Source: Symsagittifera roscoffensis (Eukaryota > Xenacoelomorpha > Acoela > Convolutidae). Taken from it: a DNA stretch of 64,000 bases. Numbering within the stretch: the first letter of the stretch is position 1; each line of letters opens with the position of its first letter. Of the stretch, positions 31,860 to 43,139 are shown one piece after another. The notes below the pieces were generated by a model. That model did not search any database. It was not told the DNA's origin and worked only from the letters and a program-made list of their open reading frames with translations. A program made the translations under genes and the position numbers. The stretch covers positions 1 through 64,000 of the forward strand of contig NW_026971130.1 in NCBI RefSeq assembly GCF_963678635.1. The letters are read 5' to 3'.

Positions 31860-33260
31860 AAGAAAATGAGGAGTAATTATACTGTTCATAGCTTTTCCTG
31901 ACAATTATTGATCAGCAAAATGACAGTTTTTGTCCAAACTTTCAAAATCGTCCTTAAAAAAGCAGGTGGTTGCTGTACAAGGGGCAGAAAACATGTAAAA
32001 CCCAGTTGTTATGCAAAAACTGCTAAAAAGGAAAACATAAATGATATGTTTATATGTCGGAAACGGTTTATAATTAAATACCTAATTCACAACTTACAGA
32101 TCATCGATCGTATTGCTTTGGTGGAGTGGATAGAGCGAAAGACAAACAAAGATCTTATAAGTTACTCAACTAAAATATTCGAAAAATTTCTCGTAATTGG
32201 AAAAAAAATTGAAATGCACGGATAGCAAGTAAACACAAACTCTTTTCCCCATAAAGAAGAAATAAAAACGCTTTTTTTATACTTCAATTGAATAATTTAC
32301 TACCCGACTTTCGGCAACCATTTCTCGGCTCTATAAAAACACAGGGAGCCAAAACTTTGGGGTATGATATGTAGTTGAAAGATTAACCGGACTATTAGAA
32401 CGGACGTTGTTAGCACCTAACAAACAATACCCATCATCCCAGACCAGTTACACACAAAAAAAACGAAAATATATTCACTTTACTATGGTGATAGACACTC
32501 GATACCAACCCCTAAAAAGACCCTTAGTGGAAAAATCGGTGTTTGTTAATAGCTTTTTCCGGAAAAAGAAACGATTGACCCTAAAACTGAAATCAATCGT
32601 AGGCTATTAATTTGATATGGAGGAAACTTGATAGATATGACCCTCTTAGGACTCTCACGTGCCATATAGAAAACTTGCCCTGGTGACCCTGGAGTGAGTG
32701 TTTTACTTAAGATTTGGGTGTTTAGGCCCCAAAAATTCAAAAGAAGCTCAAAAATAACAAGTGGGTGGGCCATACAACCTTGCGCTCACTTTCGGAAGTT
32801 GAAATCGATCACGTTATTGGTAATGGAGGGAACGTATTTGGCAGATCGAAATAGAATATAGAGAAATTAATGCCCCTTTAATTGTTGCATTCAGGTACTG
32901 GACATTTTTGAACAATTAACCTACGACAAATATTATGTCAAACTAAGCTATGAAAGTTAAGCTAAAAATAAACTAATAAGACCAAATAAAATTATCCCAA
33001 AGAAAATTGGTAAAAATAATAGTAATTCTTGAGAGTGAAATGAAATCACAGGATATTTAAGAGCACCACTGGAAGGTGGATTATTGACAGAATGGGACCC
33101 TCAGGAGAATTTTTCGTGATATCTAGAATGTCGGGATTGAAAAGGATAGAGTCAAAAAATTGAGATGCCTGGGATGAAATAGCTACTTTTACTATGGATC
33201 TAGGTCTAGCTCTATGAAATTAACAGAAAACTTAACCAAAATCATTGGTCAGTTGTTTAT
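31860..33260. other. Likely intron or intergenic DNA after the long exon
   Basis: A plus-strand open stretch at 32097-32224 after an acceptor-like CTTACAG (DRIALVEWIERKTNKDLISY) could be a further exon, but its phase does not match the donor at 31814, so it is not called as a gene. The rest shows no frame or repeat. Confidence 0.35.
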
Positions 33261-33269
33261 TTAATTTCA

Positions 33270-33420
33270 TTTGGGATTTGAGGTGAGATTCGATACCCCA
33301 TTGGTAAACCTATTGCTTTGAAACTTTGGCGCGCCTTAAAGTGAGTTGATCCGCCTAAAAGTGAGTTGAAATCCATAGCTCTCGAATTTGCTGAGGAAGT
33401 AACAAACTGAGCGCAAAGAA
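33270..33420 (+). pseudogene. Relic copy of part of the 36-kb exon
   Basis: Blocks GATTCGATACCCCATTGGTAAAC, CTTTGGCGCGCCT and GAAATCCATAGCTCTCGAATTTGCTGA match, in order, GATTATCGAATACCCAATTGGGAAAC, CTTGGCGCGCCT and CGAATCCATAGCTCTCGAATCTGCTGA at 36105-36285. About 95 bases present at 36160-36240 are missing here. It has no open frame. This is a decayed partial duplicate lying in the putative intron. Confidence 0.6.
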
Positions 33421-33998
33421 CATATATCTTATCAAAAGTAAACCTCAAATAGACCAACATAAAAAGTGATAACAAACAGCCTGTTTTAGGCATAAAAAAA
33501 ACGTTAAAAGGTTGCTAGCTGTTTTTCATCAGCGGGAGAACAATTATAGCAAAGTAGCGAATAGTTGGTTCTGCTAGTTATAGTGAGCAGGTTGAGAGTT
33601 GCACAAATCGAAATTGTCGCAAGTATCACGTGTCAGAAATGAAAAAAAAAATTATCTGGAGTGAAAGATAGTTCATTAAAATATCGAGGGTAGCAAGATT
33701 AAAGAAAGCTAGTGATAGTGATTTTTTTTGCACAAGTAGATTAATCGCTGATCTTTCAATTACTGAATCAAGTAGATAGATCGCTGATCATTCAATTACT
33801 GAATTTAAGAAGTGTTTTCTGGCCGAGCTACCGGCTTTCTGTACTTGGACAAACAATCAAAAAATTTTACTACCATCGAAATTTTTTTAATCGTGGTTGT
33901 GGAACGACAGTTGACACATCACACAAATGACACGCAACACATTACAATGCATAGTAACTTGCCAATCTAAGCCTTCCAGGATTGTGGATAGTATTGAG

Positions 33999-34003
33999 CC
34001 TTG

Positions 34004-34090
<87 letters not shown>
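33999..34090. repeat. (GA)n microsatellite
   Basis: About 90 bases of GAGA with two interrupting AAAG units. It yields spurious Arg/Glu and Ser/Leu frames. Confidence 0.95.
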
Positions 34091-34129
34091 GCTTATAGGA
34101 GAAACCCCCTAAACTTACAAGTTGATCAA

Positions 34130-34355
34130 TAAAGTTCAATGTTCAATTGAAGATTGAAGTCGAAATCTCAATTGAAAGTTCAATTGAAGTTAAGATGAAT
34201 GAAGTTAAAAATTCAAATGAAAAACGAATGAAATTCAGAATTCAATTGAATAATGGAGTCAAAAGTCAATTGAAATTGAATTTTTGGATTGAATTAGGCA
34301 GATGAAATTAAATTTGAATGATGGATAAAGTTGAATGTTCAATTGAATTAGATTA
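34130..34355. repeat. Cluster of TTCAATTGAA palindromes
   Basis: The self-complementary 10-mer TTCAATTGAA or a one-base variant occurs about seven times in 220 bp, in an A/G-rich background with GATGAA(G/A)TTAAA. It could be a low-complexity expansion or a cluster of protein-binding sites. Confidence 0.55.
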
Positions 34356-35034
34356 AGGCAATAATTGCGGATGCTCTCAAGTTTGCCTGACAATCTGTGT
34401 TAAGAGGTGTCCATAAACTCTTTTTGAGAGAAGTGGTTTCGCCGACTGACTTATGAATAAGGAAATGAATAAGAGCTTCCAATGGTTAATGAAATCAAAA
34501 ACTACCCGCACCGAGGTTTCATGCATAAAAATCGATCATAATGGGTTTTTGTTGACCAGAATGTTGACTATATGGTCGATCATCATTACAATTTTAGACA
34601 ACTTAATGGATTTTCAATTCATTTTAGTTGATTATTTTCGAAAAAAATGAAAATCTTTTGAAGTCCATTATAATCGATTTTAATTCATCTTTGTTCTCAA
34701 TATAATGGGTTTTTTTGGTTCATAAAATTCATGAAAATTGATTAAATTTTGGAAATAATGACTCTATTTTTTGCAACTTTCTGCAAAATTTGAACGAACA
34801 CGTTCATCCAGGGACGGCCAATATGAAGTAATTATGAAGAAGCAAATATGTAAATTTGCAAAAAGTTCTCAAAAAACGGCATTTTGTACCAGTTTGTTTC
34901 GGAAAATTTGCCTGCAGCGCTAAAAGTTCGGTCGAAATACGCTCTTTTTAGTGTTGTGGGAGTGCTCGGAAAATCAACTTAGCCAAACTGAAAAAAAAAA
35001 TTCAACTGGTTTTAATATATTTTTTTAAAAAATC

Positions 35035-35345
35035 CCCCACATCCCCTCACACCCCCCCCCCCCCCCACCCCACGCCAACCCCACACGTCCCCCCCCCCCC
35101 TATTTCCCTCACATCCCCGCCCACGTCCCCCCTAATTCCCTTTATCTCCCCTCCTTTCCCGCAGTTAAACCCAAACCATCCCCCTCCACACCACCAAAAA
35201 ACACTCAAAACTAAACACCCCCACTGGGACAGGTAACTATGTAGTACAGGTAAACGTTGGAGTGGGGGTGGGGGCGGTGTGGGTTTTTGTGTGGGGTCTA
35301 CCCTATAACACCCCCCCCCCCCCCCACACACACACACACCACCAA
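35035..35345. repeat. Strand-asymmetric C-run / G-run region
   Basis: Two poly-C tracts (about 35050-35066 and 35311-35326), a C-rich stretch between them and GTGGGGGTGGGGGCGGTGTGGG at about 35260-35281 on the plus strand. Both strands could form G-quadruplexes. It ends with a (CA)n tract. The long minus-strand Gly-rich frame over it is compositional. Confidence 0.7.
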
Positions 35346-35780
35346 CCCAGTTTAGTTTAAACGCGGGTGGTTTGGCGAATAAAACTCAGTTAAAATAATA
35401 AAAAAAATACGTGATTTTTATGAATTTTTATAAACGCGATTGAAATAAGGAAAGAGTTGAAATTCAGCGAAAGAATAAAATAACTACTTTAAGTTTAATA
35501 TTATTATTTAAAAAACGAAAACAGTACGCCGAAAGTGTTTTAAAAATGGATTAGAATCCATAATAATCGGTTAAAATTGATTATTTTTCTGTTGATAAAA
35601 CTTTTTGAATAGTTTTAAAATAATCGGTTATAATCGGTTATATTGGGATTTTATGGCCTAAAAATAGTATTTTAAAATACATTTTTAATCGACTTTTTTC
35701 GGTAGTTTTTGTTATTTTATAGAGACTTACAATGACTTTTCAAGATAACCGATTATTATCCATGAAATTTCAGTCCGGGT
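35346..35780. other. AT-rich stretch before the 36-kb exons
   Basis: Contains TAATCGGTTATAATCGGTTAT at about 35623 and related ATAATCGGTTAAAATTGATTAT near 35562, and relatives near 34665. No gene is seen. It probably belongs to an intron, ending at the acceptor TTTCAG at about 35773. Confidence 0.35.
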
Positions 35781-36614
35781 AAACAGTTTCCAGGTTCCTC
35801 ATTTTCAAACCTAGATGCAGCAGTTGTGGCTAATGCGCGTGCATCAATAGCTGCCGCTAGAGTAGATTATGTTGTTTCATTATTGCGAATTGCCGGTGTG
35901 TTGTTTTATGAGTTGTCGTTTTACGAGTTTTTGATTTTCTTAGCAGGAATGGATCTCTACGCGAATCGCGCTCTCGGTAAAAACTACACAATTAGAGACA
36001 AAATGGAGCAGTGTTTCCAATTGGCAACAACCATACGGGACGCCGAGAGTGTGGCTGATATGTGCATCAGCTTGCAATCTAAATTTAAAACTGAAACAAT
36101 TGCAGATTATCGAATACCCAATTGGGAAACAGAACCACTTCATACCTTGGCGCGCCTAGAGGGTGGTGCAATATTACTACTACGACAGAAAAAATTAACT
36201 TGGATTTTCCGCAAAAACGTTAAGAAGTATAACGAGTTGATGAATAAGAAAGTTTTCGAATCCATAGCTCTCGAATCTGCTGAACAAATACGCGGAACGG
36301 ATGTTTTTGAACTGCATAGTATATTGGATGAAATTTTGCCTTCTATTGAGTCAAAATACATCGATCTTTGTGCACGGATTGTTTCTGGAGATGTAACAGT
36401 AGCAGAAGCTGCGAAATGGTCAGCACTGAACAAGGAAATTGGCGAACTGTTTCCAACAAATGCCCACAGTACTATTAAAGATCGCTTTTCTCGAGTAGAT
36501 AATCTGCTTAACAATGTGGAGCTGGCGAAACAACTTATCAAATTGTCAAAAACGTATGGAATCAAATCATTGGAAAAAATCCCCGCGGAACTTCAAGGGT
36601 TCTCTGTGAGTTAG
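35773..36614 (+). CDS. Unidentified protein, last two exons
   Basis: Open from an acceptor-like AATTTCAG near 35772, reading FPGSSFSNLDAAVVANARAS and IAAARVDYVVSLLRIAG. A 51-nt GT..CAG intron lies at 35896-35946; being a multiple of three and stop-free it could also be retained. The second exon continues MDLYANRALGKNYTIRDKMEQ to the stop at 36612-36614. The spliced product is mainly alpha-helical, with regular Leu/Ile spacing (EIGELFPTNAHSTIKDRFSR, ELAKQLIKLSKTYGIKSLEK). It lacks an ATG near the start, so it depends on upstream exons, perhaps those of the long gene 4 kb to the left on the same strand. I do not recognise the family. Confidence 0.5.
35896..35946 (+). other. 51-nt spliceosomal intron
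   Basis: GTGTGTTG ... TTTTCTTAGCAG. Removing it joins ATTGCCG to GAATGGATC in frame. Its length is typical of compact invertebrate genomes. Confidence 0.5.
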
Positions 36615-36814
36615 ATCTCATTATTAATAATTAGTAGGTCTCCTGCTACATAGCGCAGTGGCAAGACCACTGACACATAGAGCAGTGATATATATTGCTT
36701 GCTAAATATATCTCAGGATTACCCTTGATTTGCCCGAGATGTTGCCTTATGTGTTTTACTGAATTTCAAATATGTTGGAGTTATGCCAGTAGTATAGGTT
36801 GGATTCAAATTCCG

Positions 36815-36960
36815 AGGGGAGGGGGGCAGTGAGGACCTTTATGTATTAACATAGGCTATAGAGTGTCCGGTCCTCACCCTATGTGTAAACATAGGAAAGA
36901 ATAGATTTCGCAATGTTTTATGATAGGGAATAGAATTGGTAAGGTTTCATGTTTTAAGTG
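36815..36960. repeat. Polinton C left terminal inverted repeat
   Basis: AGGGGAGGGGGGCAGTGAGGACC at the edge, then TATGTATTAACATAG, GAGTGTCCGGTCCTCACC, CTATGTGTAAACATAGGAAAGAATAG and ATAGGGAATAGAATTGGTAAGG. Same architecture as in A, including repeated CTATGT(A/G)T(T/A)AACATAG units, here as near-perfect palindromes. Confidence 0.75.
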
Positions 36961-37599
36961 ATGGTAAGAGAATGGTAAGAAAAACGGTACTTTCGGATTT
37001 TGTGGCGAAAGGTATTGTTTTTTCGAAAAAATCTTGGCGCTCGATACCTAATTGCTAAAAATCATTGGTTTTTTACGTGTAGAATGTGGAATAAAGTTAA
37101 AATGTTATTTTTTGGTTCATGCTAAGTCAAAATTAAAAGTTTCAAAAACTTAAAATTTTTATCAAAAAAACGTCAAAATACGGTAAGATTTGATATAATT
37201 TGACCATGTAACTATTTTGTTAGATGATCTTTATTTTCAAAACAATACTCTATCAAGCTGAAACTATGCTGAAACCTACTGAGACTTCGGAAAACCGAGT
37301 TTTTCGAGAAAAAAAATTAAATTACGATAAAAAGTATAGAAACCACTGCATCGCATAGTGATTTGACTGCAATAATTTTTACACTTATAAATAAATAACT
37401 ACACATTCACTTAAACTTACTAAAAAAATCAGAACTTGCCCATCATGGAAAGTATTCAAGTTTCTTTGGTAGAATTTATCATCAAATTATCCTTTTTTTT
37501 TGTATTTTTCTGGGAAACCATTCGCCAAAACTTTTTTGTTAGAAAGGAACAAATTGTTCTTTTTCAATCCAAAGAAACAACAAGGTAGTAAATTTCGTC
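36961..37599. other. Gene-free left arm of Polinton C
   Basis: AT-rich with no frame, equivalent to 2691-3823 in A but about half as long. Two GATGGTAAG-like motifs occur near the TIR. Confidence 0.4.
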
Positions 37600-38060
37600 C
37601 AATGGTGCAGTCATGATCTAGTGTTCCCCTCTATCTTTGCTTGGAGCTGAATTAATTTTTGCCCTAGAATATTTTGTTAGTTGAGGAACTTGAAGATCAG
37701 AGGGATAAAATCTCATGTAATTGAACTTGAGCTCAAGAATTCTTTCGAGAGTTTGCAGAAGTAAAAATTCATCCACCTTTGCAATTGTTAGATGGTTTAC
37801 ACCTAAAACTAAAGTAATTGATAGTTTGATAGTGTAATTTAGGATAACAAAAGTAGGATTTTGGCTTCAAGCATGTAGGGATTGAGTCAACAAAGTCGCA
37901 TTCACATGTCTTATGACTGGGCAAAGGTTATCGAACACTGTTTTACAGTCTAGGTTGAAGAAATTTTTTGGGTTTTCATTTGAACAGCTTTCCTTGTCTT
38001 CTTTTTCGGAGATTTAGGCCTGAAGAAACACAAATAGATAGTACAGAGAAATAACCATGG
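37600..38060 (-). pseudogene. Polinton conserved protein of unknown function (copy C, broken)
   Basis: DNA-level counterpart of 3824-4249 in A: shared + strand phrases include AATTGTTAGATGGTT / AATTGTAGGCTGATT and TGGTTATCGAACACTGTTTTACAG / AGGTTATTGAACACTGTTTCACAG. Frameshifts and stops interrupt the minus-strand frame. Function unknown. Confidence 0.4.
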
Positions 38061-38109
38061 AAAGTCCCAAAAAGTTACCATAAGTTTATAGGAACCTGAC
38101 AACTCAAAA

Positions 38110-38889
38110 AAATCAAACATTTTTAGCGAATGTTCCGAATTTGACTGTTCTCTCTCCCAAGGTTGTCATATCGGTTTTTTCCTCCAAGAGAAATTGGAGA
38201 AACACTTCTTATCTCAAGCTTTCTCTACTAAGTTCAGGATAATGCAACTGTTCAGCTGCATCCTGTAGTGAAAATGAGACAAAAATAAAAACATCTGATG
38301 ATTTTGCAAATCATCAAAAGTAAAAACTGGAAAAACTTTGTTAAATTGCATGACTTTAATTAATGTAACATAAAGGCGAAAAGGAGAATGTGTGTCTACT
38401 GAAACAATTGCTCTTCCAGTAGCAATAGTTTTAATCCATCTCAAATGAAATTTATTATAAGTTGAAAGGATTTTCATGAAGAGATCCTGAAACAGCTGAA
38501 TTTGTATTCATTGCAACATCTGTTCTTCTTATAGGGGCACTATTAAAATAATTTTCCTGAATAAACTGGTTTTGAAGAGATGGAATGATAAAGGTCCTTG
38601 CTATAGTTTCCATGTTATTGTAATGAGCAGGTTTCTTTTCGAAATTCCATTGGAGGGATTGATGATTAGGTTCAGCTCCTAATTTTCTTCTAGTAAGCAG
38701 CGAACAATCAGCTATTTTCAGACTAACATTTGGATTATCAGACAACATGTAAAAACTAGGTCTAGCTCGAATTAGTTTATTTCGAACTTCGTTTTTTGAT
38801 AGAAATACTTTTTCACAAGTAAAGCAATCAATGGCAAGACTCCCAGGTAGTGAAAATGTTATCCTTGTTCCTAAGTTTTGCTCTATCAT
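38110..38889 (-). pseudogene. Polinton capsid-associated protein, F54H12.2 type (copy C, C-terminal two thirds)
   Basis: The frame 38889-38455 is open for 144 codons and includes LPGSLAIDCFTCEKVFLSK, ARPSFYMLSDNPNVSLKIAD, TARTFII-like IARTFIIPSLQNQFIQENYF, APIRRTDVAMNTNSAVSGS and ENPFN. It is better preserved than copy A and keeps the roughly 33 residues lost there. It then shifts frame to 38477-38214 (GRAIVSVDTHSPFRLYVTLI, HQMFLFLSHFH). The N-terminal part is cut by the retroelement at about 38905 and its beginning reappears at 58820-58880. Confidence 0.7.
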
Positions 38890-38905
38890 GAACGGATACT
38901 GAATG

Positions 38906-39030
38906 AATTAGGTACGAGGTACTGCGCACCTAGAGTACTTTCAGATAATTTTTACCGTCTATTTTATTTTCGGCCGGATAGAATCGTTCAACTTCTTAGT
39001 CTAAAACCGATCTTAATCTTACTCTGATCT
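38906..39030 (-). repeat. Left LTR-like unit, outer fragment
   Basis: Matches 57280-57400 (GAGTA.TTTCAGATAA..TTTACCGTCT, TTATTTTCGGCC.GATA, TTCTTAGTCTAA.ACC). The beginning of the unit is absent, so the 5' edge at the Polinton junction is truncated. Confidence 0.6.
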
Positions 39031-39055
39031 AATTCATCTACTAACGGCGGAAGCA

Positions 39056-40914
39056 ATGTGGAATCGTGACGCCGACATTGAAGATGAATTGGACATCACA
39101 TACCGCCAGCAACATGATCCGCCGGAAACACCTCATAACCTACCTACGTTCTCACGACAATCAGACGCCACAAGCAAGACGGTGGAAACTGAGCCGCTAA
39201 CACCTTCAGAAACAAAAGCGAAAAAGAAATCAGCCATATCAGTAAAACAACCACCTGGTATAAGCAGTTGGGATACAAGTGACGACAAAATCGACTGCCA
39301 ATTCATGGAACGATTCTCAATAGGTGCGCACTTACCTTTATGTAATATCGCATACGATCTGATAAATGAAAAACGCAAATTCTTAAAAGAAAACACAAGC
39401 AATGACATAGCGAAATTAAGAACCAGAAAACCTATCCGTACCTTAACAAAACAAGAAAAAAAACTTTAAAAAGACATCAATAAAATTTCTAAATTATCGT
39501 TTCAAAGGTTCGCAGACTACGATTAACCCAAAACTTGGACAAAAAAATGATCAAGTAGCCCGGAAGACAGGTACCATAGCCGGGAAAGTAAAAAAAACTA
39601 GGAGTTTTTGGAGTCCAATTTAAAAATTTGGAAACTGGTTCTAGTAGTAAATACGCCATACAGCTTGGGTTCGGGAGGACGGAAAGCAACCACGGGTAAT
39701 TAGACGGGATGGTCTCGCATTCGTGCCGGACCCACGCGTATACGGAAAATGTCGACCAGAAGCTCGTAAGGATTTTGTTGCATATAAACATTTGCCCGAG
39801 CAAAACCTCGTGTTTCAGTGATAACGAAAAAAGCAAACGCTGGAGCAAGCGGATCAAAGCAAAAAGCACAGGCCAGCAGCGACACACCAAACAACCAAAA
39901 TCGAGCCAATCCGAAACATGCAGCAAACCAAACGGTACCTGAAGTACCAAATAAACAGTCAGCCTGAAAAAACCGCCACCCAAAAATTTGGAACAAGTCC
40001 TTACTCAATCTCTGAATAGAAGAACGCTAGGACATGATAATTTTTTTAAAAAGGCCAACCTTAAGACAAAATCTACAATATGAAAAGATCATCAGCAACT
40101 TCCGCACCAGGCAAAGCCAACTGTCAACCGAAGCTCTTTGAAGAAAACGGAAAAGAGTAGGCTCGCAAACGCGGGCATTCAATTACGACCATTTCGCTGT
40201 CATCGGATTCGGAACCCAATCGGAAAACCCCTTCTCCTAGGAATCCAGCATCAAAGAAGCTTGACACCAAACGAACGCCAGACGACTTTGATTAAGAGTG
40301 TCGCCGTTCTACGAGGGCACGCACTAGTATGTTAGCCAGAAAATTTGCAAAGCTAAACCAATTAGCAATATTGAAGAGCAAAACTCAAGAGACAAAAACG
40401 TCATCTGCCAAGTTCAAATAGTGTCAACACCGGAAATTTCTGATACAACCGCGGCCATATCTCGACAACAACCACAGGAAGTTATCTCATTGTCATCCTC
40501 CGTAGAGTGTGTTGAAATCCAATTGACTCACAAATACCAGAGTACACTCGAGCTTCAAGTCAACAGAGAGACGAAGTACCTAGAAGCCCAATCCAAAAAA
40601 TCCACCAGAAGGAATCGACACCAATGCCTGCTCAAAAAGAAAGAGCAATCAGTTCACGTTACCTCATCGATAGACCACCACAAACAACTACTACCGATGC
40701 CGACTTCGTAAAAAGTTTCGATTCATCTATGAGTATTCTAATGGAAATTTCACCAATAAAGAACTCAATGACTTTTCAAAGGGAATGTGAAACAAAGAAC
40801 AACCAATCATCGTCTAGAGACGCTGTGAAAGACCTTCAGAATGCACCAATCGTGGATCCCGAAAAAAAATGTACTTTTCTTTTCAAAAAAGAGGGAGTGT
40901 TATCCAGTGGATAG
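39056..40914 (+). pseudogene. Gag-like ORFs of the nested LTR element (broken)
   Basis: A good ATG at 39056 opens 137 codons (WNRDADIEDELDITYRQQHD, ISSWDTSDDKIDCQFMERFS, basic end TLTKQEKKL). A stop-rich middle follows (39470-40420) with a Lys/Gln/Ser-rich segment, then open frames at 40421-40711 (TTAAISRQQPQEVISLSSSV) and 40624-40914. Polar, acidic-then-basic composition and position before the polypurine tract fit gag or a truncated internal region; there is no RT, RNase H or IN. Internal deletion of pol is likely. Confidence 0.4.
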
Positions 40915-41246
40915 AATAAGAAAACCCATTAAAGGGAATATACGCTACGTGTACTAAAACATGAAACATAGTGTTATATTTATTTAATCTCTTGGGGCTA
41001 CTTAACCAGTCGGTATATCTACTTAAATTGTAGAAGTCTGTTATAATACCTTATTAATAAAACCTAACCTGTTTTGTACTAGTTATTAAGAATTTCTGAT
41101 ACTCACTTGCTTTCGAGGTCAGATCCGATTGAAACAGACTCTCGTTAAACAGAAGGAATTTAAGTTCATCTACTTCTTCTTATTTCGTAGGCAAACTCAG
41201 ATTCACAATTCAGTTTATACAGCATAGACACTGTGGGTATAATACA
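40898..41246 (+). repeat. 3' LTR of the nested element
   Basis: 349 bp from TGTTATCC to AATACA, preceded by a polypurine tract and carrying a polyadenylation-type AATAAA (ATTAATAAAACC at about 41052-41063). No second copy is seen in the window. Confidence 0.5.
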
Positions 41247-41640
41247 AGTGTCAGATTTAGTGATGTGACATTGATTGGTTAGTTAGTACAATTTTAAAGA
41301 GATATTTTTTTCAATGGGTAGAGAGAAGAAGATTGTCCAATAATGGGTCTCGTTTGATCGTGGATTGTCTTGGGTGACTGTGTCAAGAGTTCAGATCGAT
41401 GTAATGATGTGTTGATTTCGTTAAGCTAAGAACGAGGCTACGTGCCAGATGAAGGTCGACTTATCCGTGTGTAGTGCCAAGTGACTAGGATCGGTATTTG
41501 AGAACAACATCGAATCGGCCATTGGCTTGTATCAATGGTTTTCATTTGTTGCGATGTTGGATCCATACTTAAAACCTTTTGAGGGTTGTGACTACGGCGA
41601 GAAACCTAAAAGGTTTGCAGTTCCAGAGTTGGAATGTAAT
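41247..41640 (-). repeat. Left LTR-like unit, inner fragment
   Basis: Matches 56000-56476 and 58340-58819: GGTTAGTTAGTA, GGGTCTCGTTTGATCGTGGAT, TCAGATCGATG.AATGATGT, CCAAGTGACT.GGATCGGTAT, GCGATGTTGGATCCAT. About 80 percent identical by eye. Confidence 0.65.
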
Positions 41641-41703
41641 CGAGTGTTCGTCTCCTTTTGCTGCTCCTTCCGTTGGCTCTAAGAAATTTTCTAAAGCATT
41701 TTA

Positions 41704-41741
41704 CATATATATATATATATATATATACATATATATATCTA
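41704..41741. repeat. (TA)n microsatellite
   Basis: TATATATA run with an ACAT interruption, just inside the left LTR. Confidence 0.9.
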
Positions 41742-43139
41742 CATCTTGGTTTTGAAGTCAGTTTTTAGTTATTTTTTAATTATTAGTTATTTCCGTTAAA
41801 GAGTTTTTAATTTAGTTCAGTTATTTTAAAGAGTTGTTAACCCTACAGCAACTCTCATCAAAAATAGAGTGTGGGTCATAAAGCGTGGTTGTAGCGCGGT
41901 GGGTTAGACTGGCTATAGAGCATGCTCAGGACGTCCCTCTGGTTTTTGGGACCAGGAGTATATTTTTATATTTTCTTTGGGCAGAGTTTCTTTTTGTGTT
42001 CATCCTTTTTTTTTCATTTTTATCAGTTGTTTTCCTTTTTTTTGTTTTGGTTGTGTCCTTCTGTCGAAAATATATTACTGTGTTTTGGGTTTGTCTTTTG
42101 ACTTTTTAGTGTTTCGATGGTGAGTTTCAAAAGAACAAACTATCCAGTTTTAATCTGGGTTTAATCCGGTTGGGTACCGTGGGACTTTCTTTCTTATTCA
42201 TGCTATTAGTGTTTGGTTTTGTGGCGTTATTAAGCTGCGTTGGTTAGATTGATCTTACTCTTATATTTCTTTCCAAACGGTTTCAAGGATAGTTTGAAAC
42301 GTGTGAAAACAGGTTAGAGTTGTTATCACTTAGTTTTGAAGCTACAAATCATTTATTAAACATATCTTCGTGGCGAATTGTGCGAACTTGTAGAAAAATT
42401 GTGTGAACTGTGGGCAAGTGAAGATATTGAAATTTTACTAATGAAGCTTCAAGTAGAATGGCTAGTTTTCTTTTAATTGATTTGCATATTTCAAGAATTT
42501 ACTGCTCTAATTATTTATTTTTACTGCCGCCTTATTATTATACTGCTTGTTAAATGAGAATTTACTGCTTCGAAAATTTACTTCATTTATAAAATAAGAT
42601 TTTAGAAGCTCTAAAAATTATTTTACAATTTTTATTTGGGTTTTGTTTCTTTTTAGATGAATCAGAGGTGAAATCTAAGAAAAGAAAGTGAGAAATTTGT
42701 AAAGAACATTGAGTGTTTTTAAATATATGTTAGTAGAATTATTTAATTATACTTATAAAGGGTTGTCTTCATCTAAAAATCCATTTAGGAGGTTAGTGCG
42801 AATTTCGTCGGATGAAAATGAAAAAAAAAAGCAAGCATGCGGATGGCGTTTTCAATTGAAGCAGAGGCCAGAGAAGCTCGAGCGCTTGGATGGTATTTAC
42901 GTCTTTATTATTAAGTGAGAATCCATGCGATGTAATTTGGATTAGATTATATAATTTATTGTTATATTAAATATTATGTATGTTATCTAGTATGGGGATT
43001 TCAATTTGCTGTATATATCCGTGGGGGATGATTAGTGGGCGGGAGTTAGCAACCTTGAAGGATTTGGTTGGTGGGCAGAATGTACATTTGTCGAATTGGA
43101 TCGTAGTTACGGAGGATGTCGTGAAGATTAGTATTTTTT
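41742..43139. other. Non-coding 3' part of the retroelement
   Basis: T-rich on the plus strand. Short open stretches (41885-42109, 42709-42918) show no motif. Probably the 3' untranslated region of the minus-strand element. Confidence 0.35.

Larger units (their letters stand above)
39031..41246 (+). mobile_element. Third LTR element (plus strand) nested in the left LTR
   Basis: Unrelated coding sequence (39056-40897), then a polypurine tract (AAAAAAGAGGGAG, 40885-40897) directly followed by TGTTATCC at 40898 and an LTR-like end TATAATACA at 41246. The host LTR resumes immediately. No 5' LTR is found on the left side, and about 180 bp of host LTR are missing, so the insertion is incomplete or was followed by deletion. 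Confidence 0.55.

Noticed and set aside
31908-32225. 105-codon plus-strand frame after the long exon
   Set aside because: The acceptor-like site at 32099 gives a phase that does not fit the donor at 31814; kept only as a remote exon candidate.
33927-34139. Arg/Glu and Leu/Ser repeat frames
   Set aside because: Translation of the GA microsatellite.
35047-35337. Gly-rich minus-strand frame over the C-rich island
   Set aside because: Pure compositional effect of poly-C/poly-G.
36645-36830. TAGCGCAGTGGCAAGACC, resembling a tRNA A box
   Set aside because: No cloverleaf can be folded; the nearest B-box-like string is about 150 bases away.
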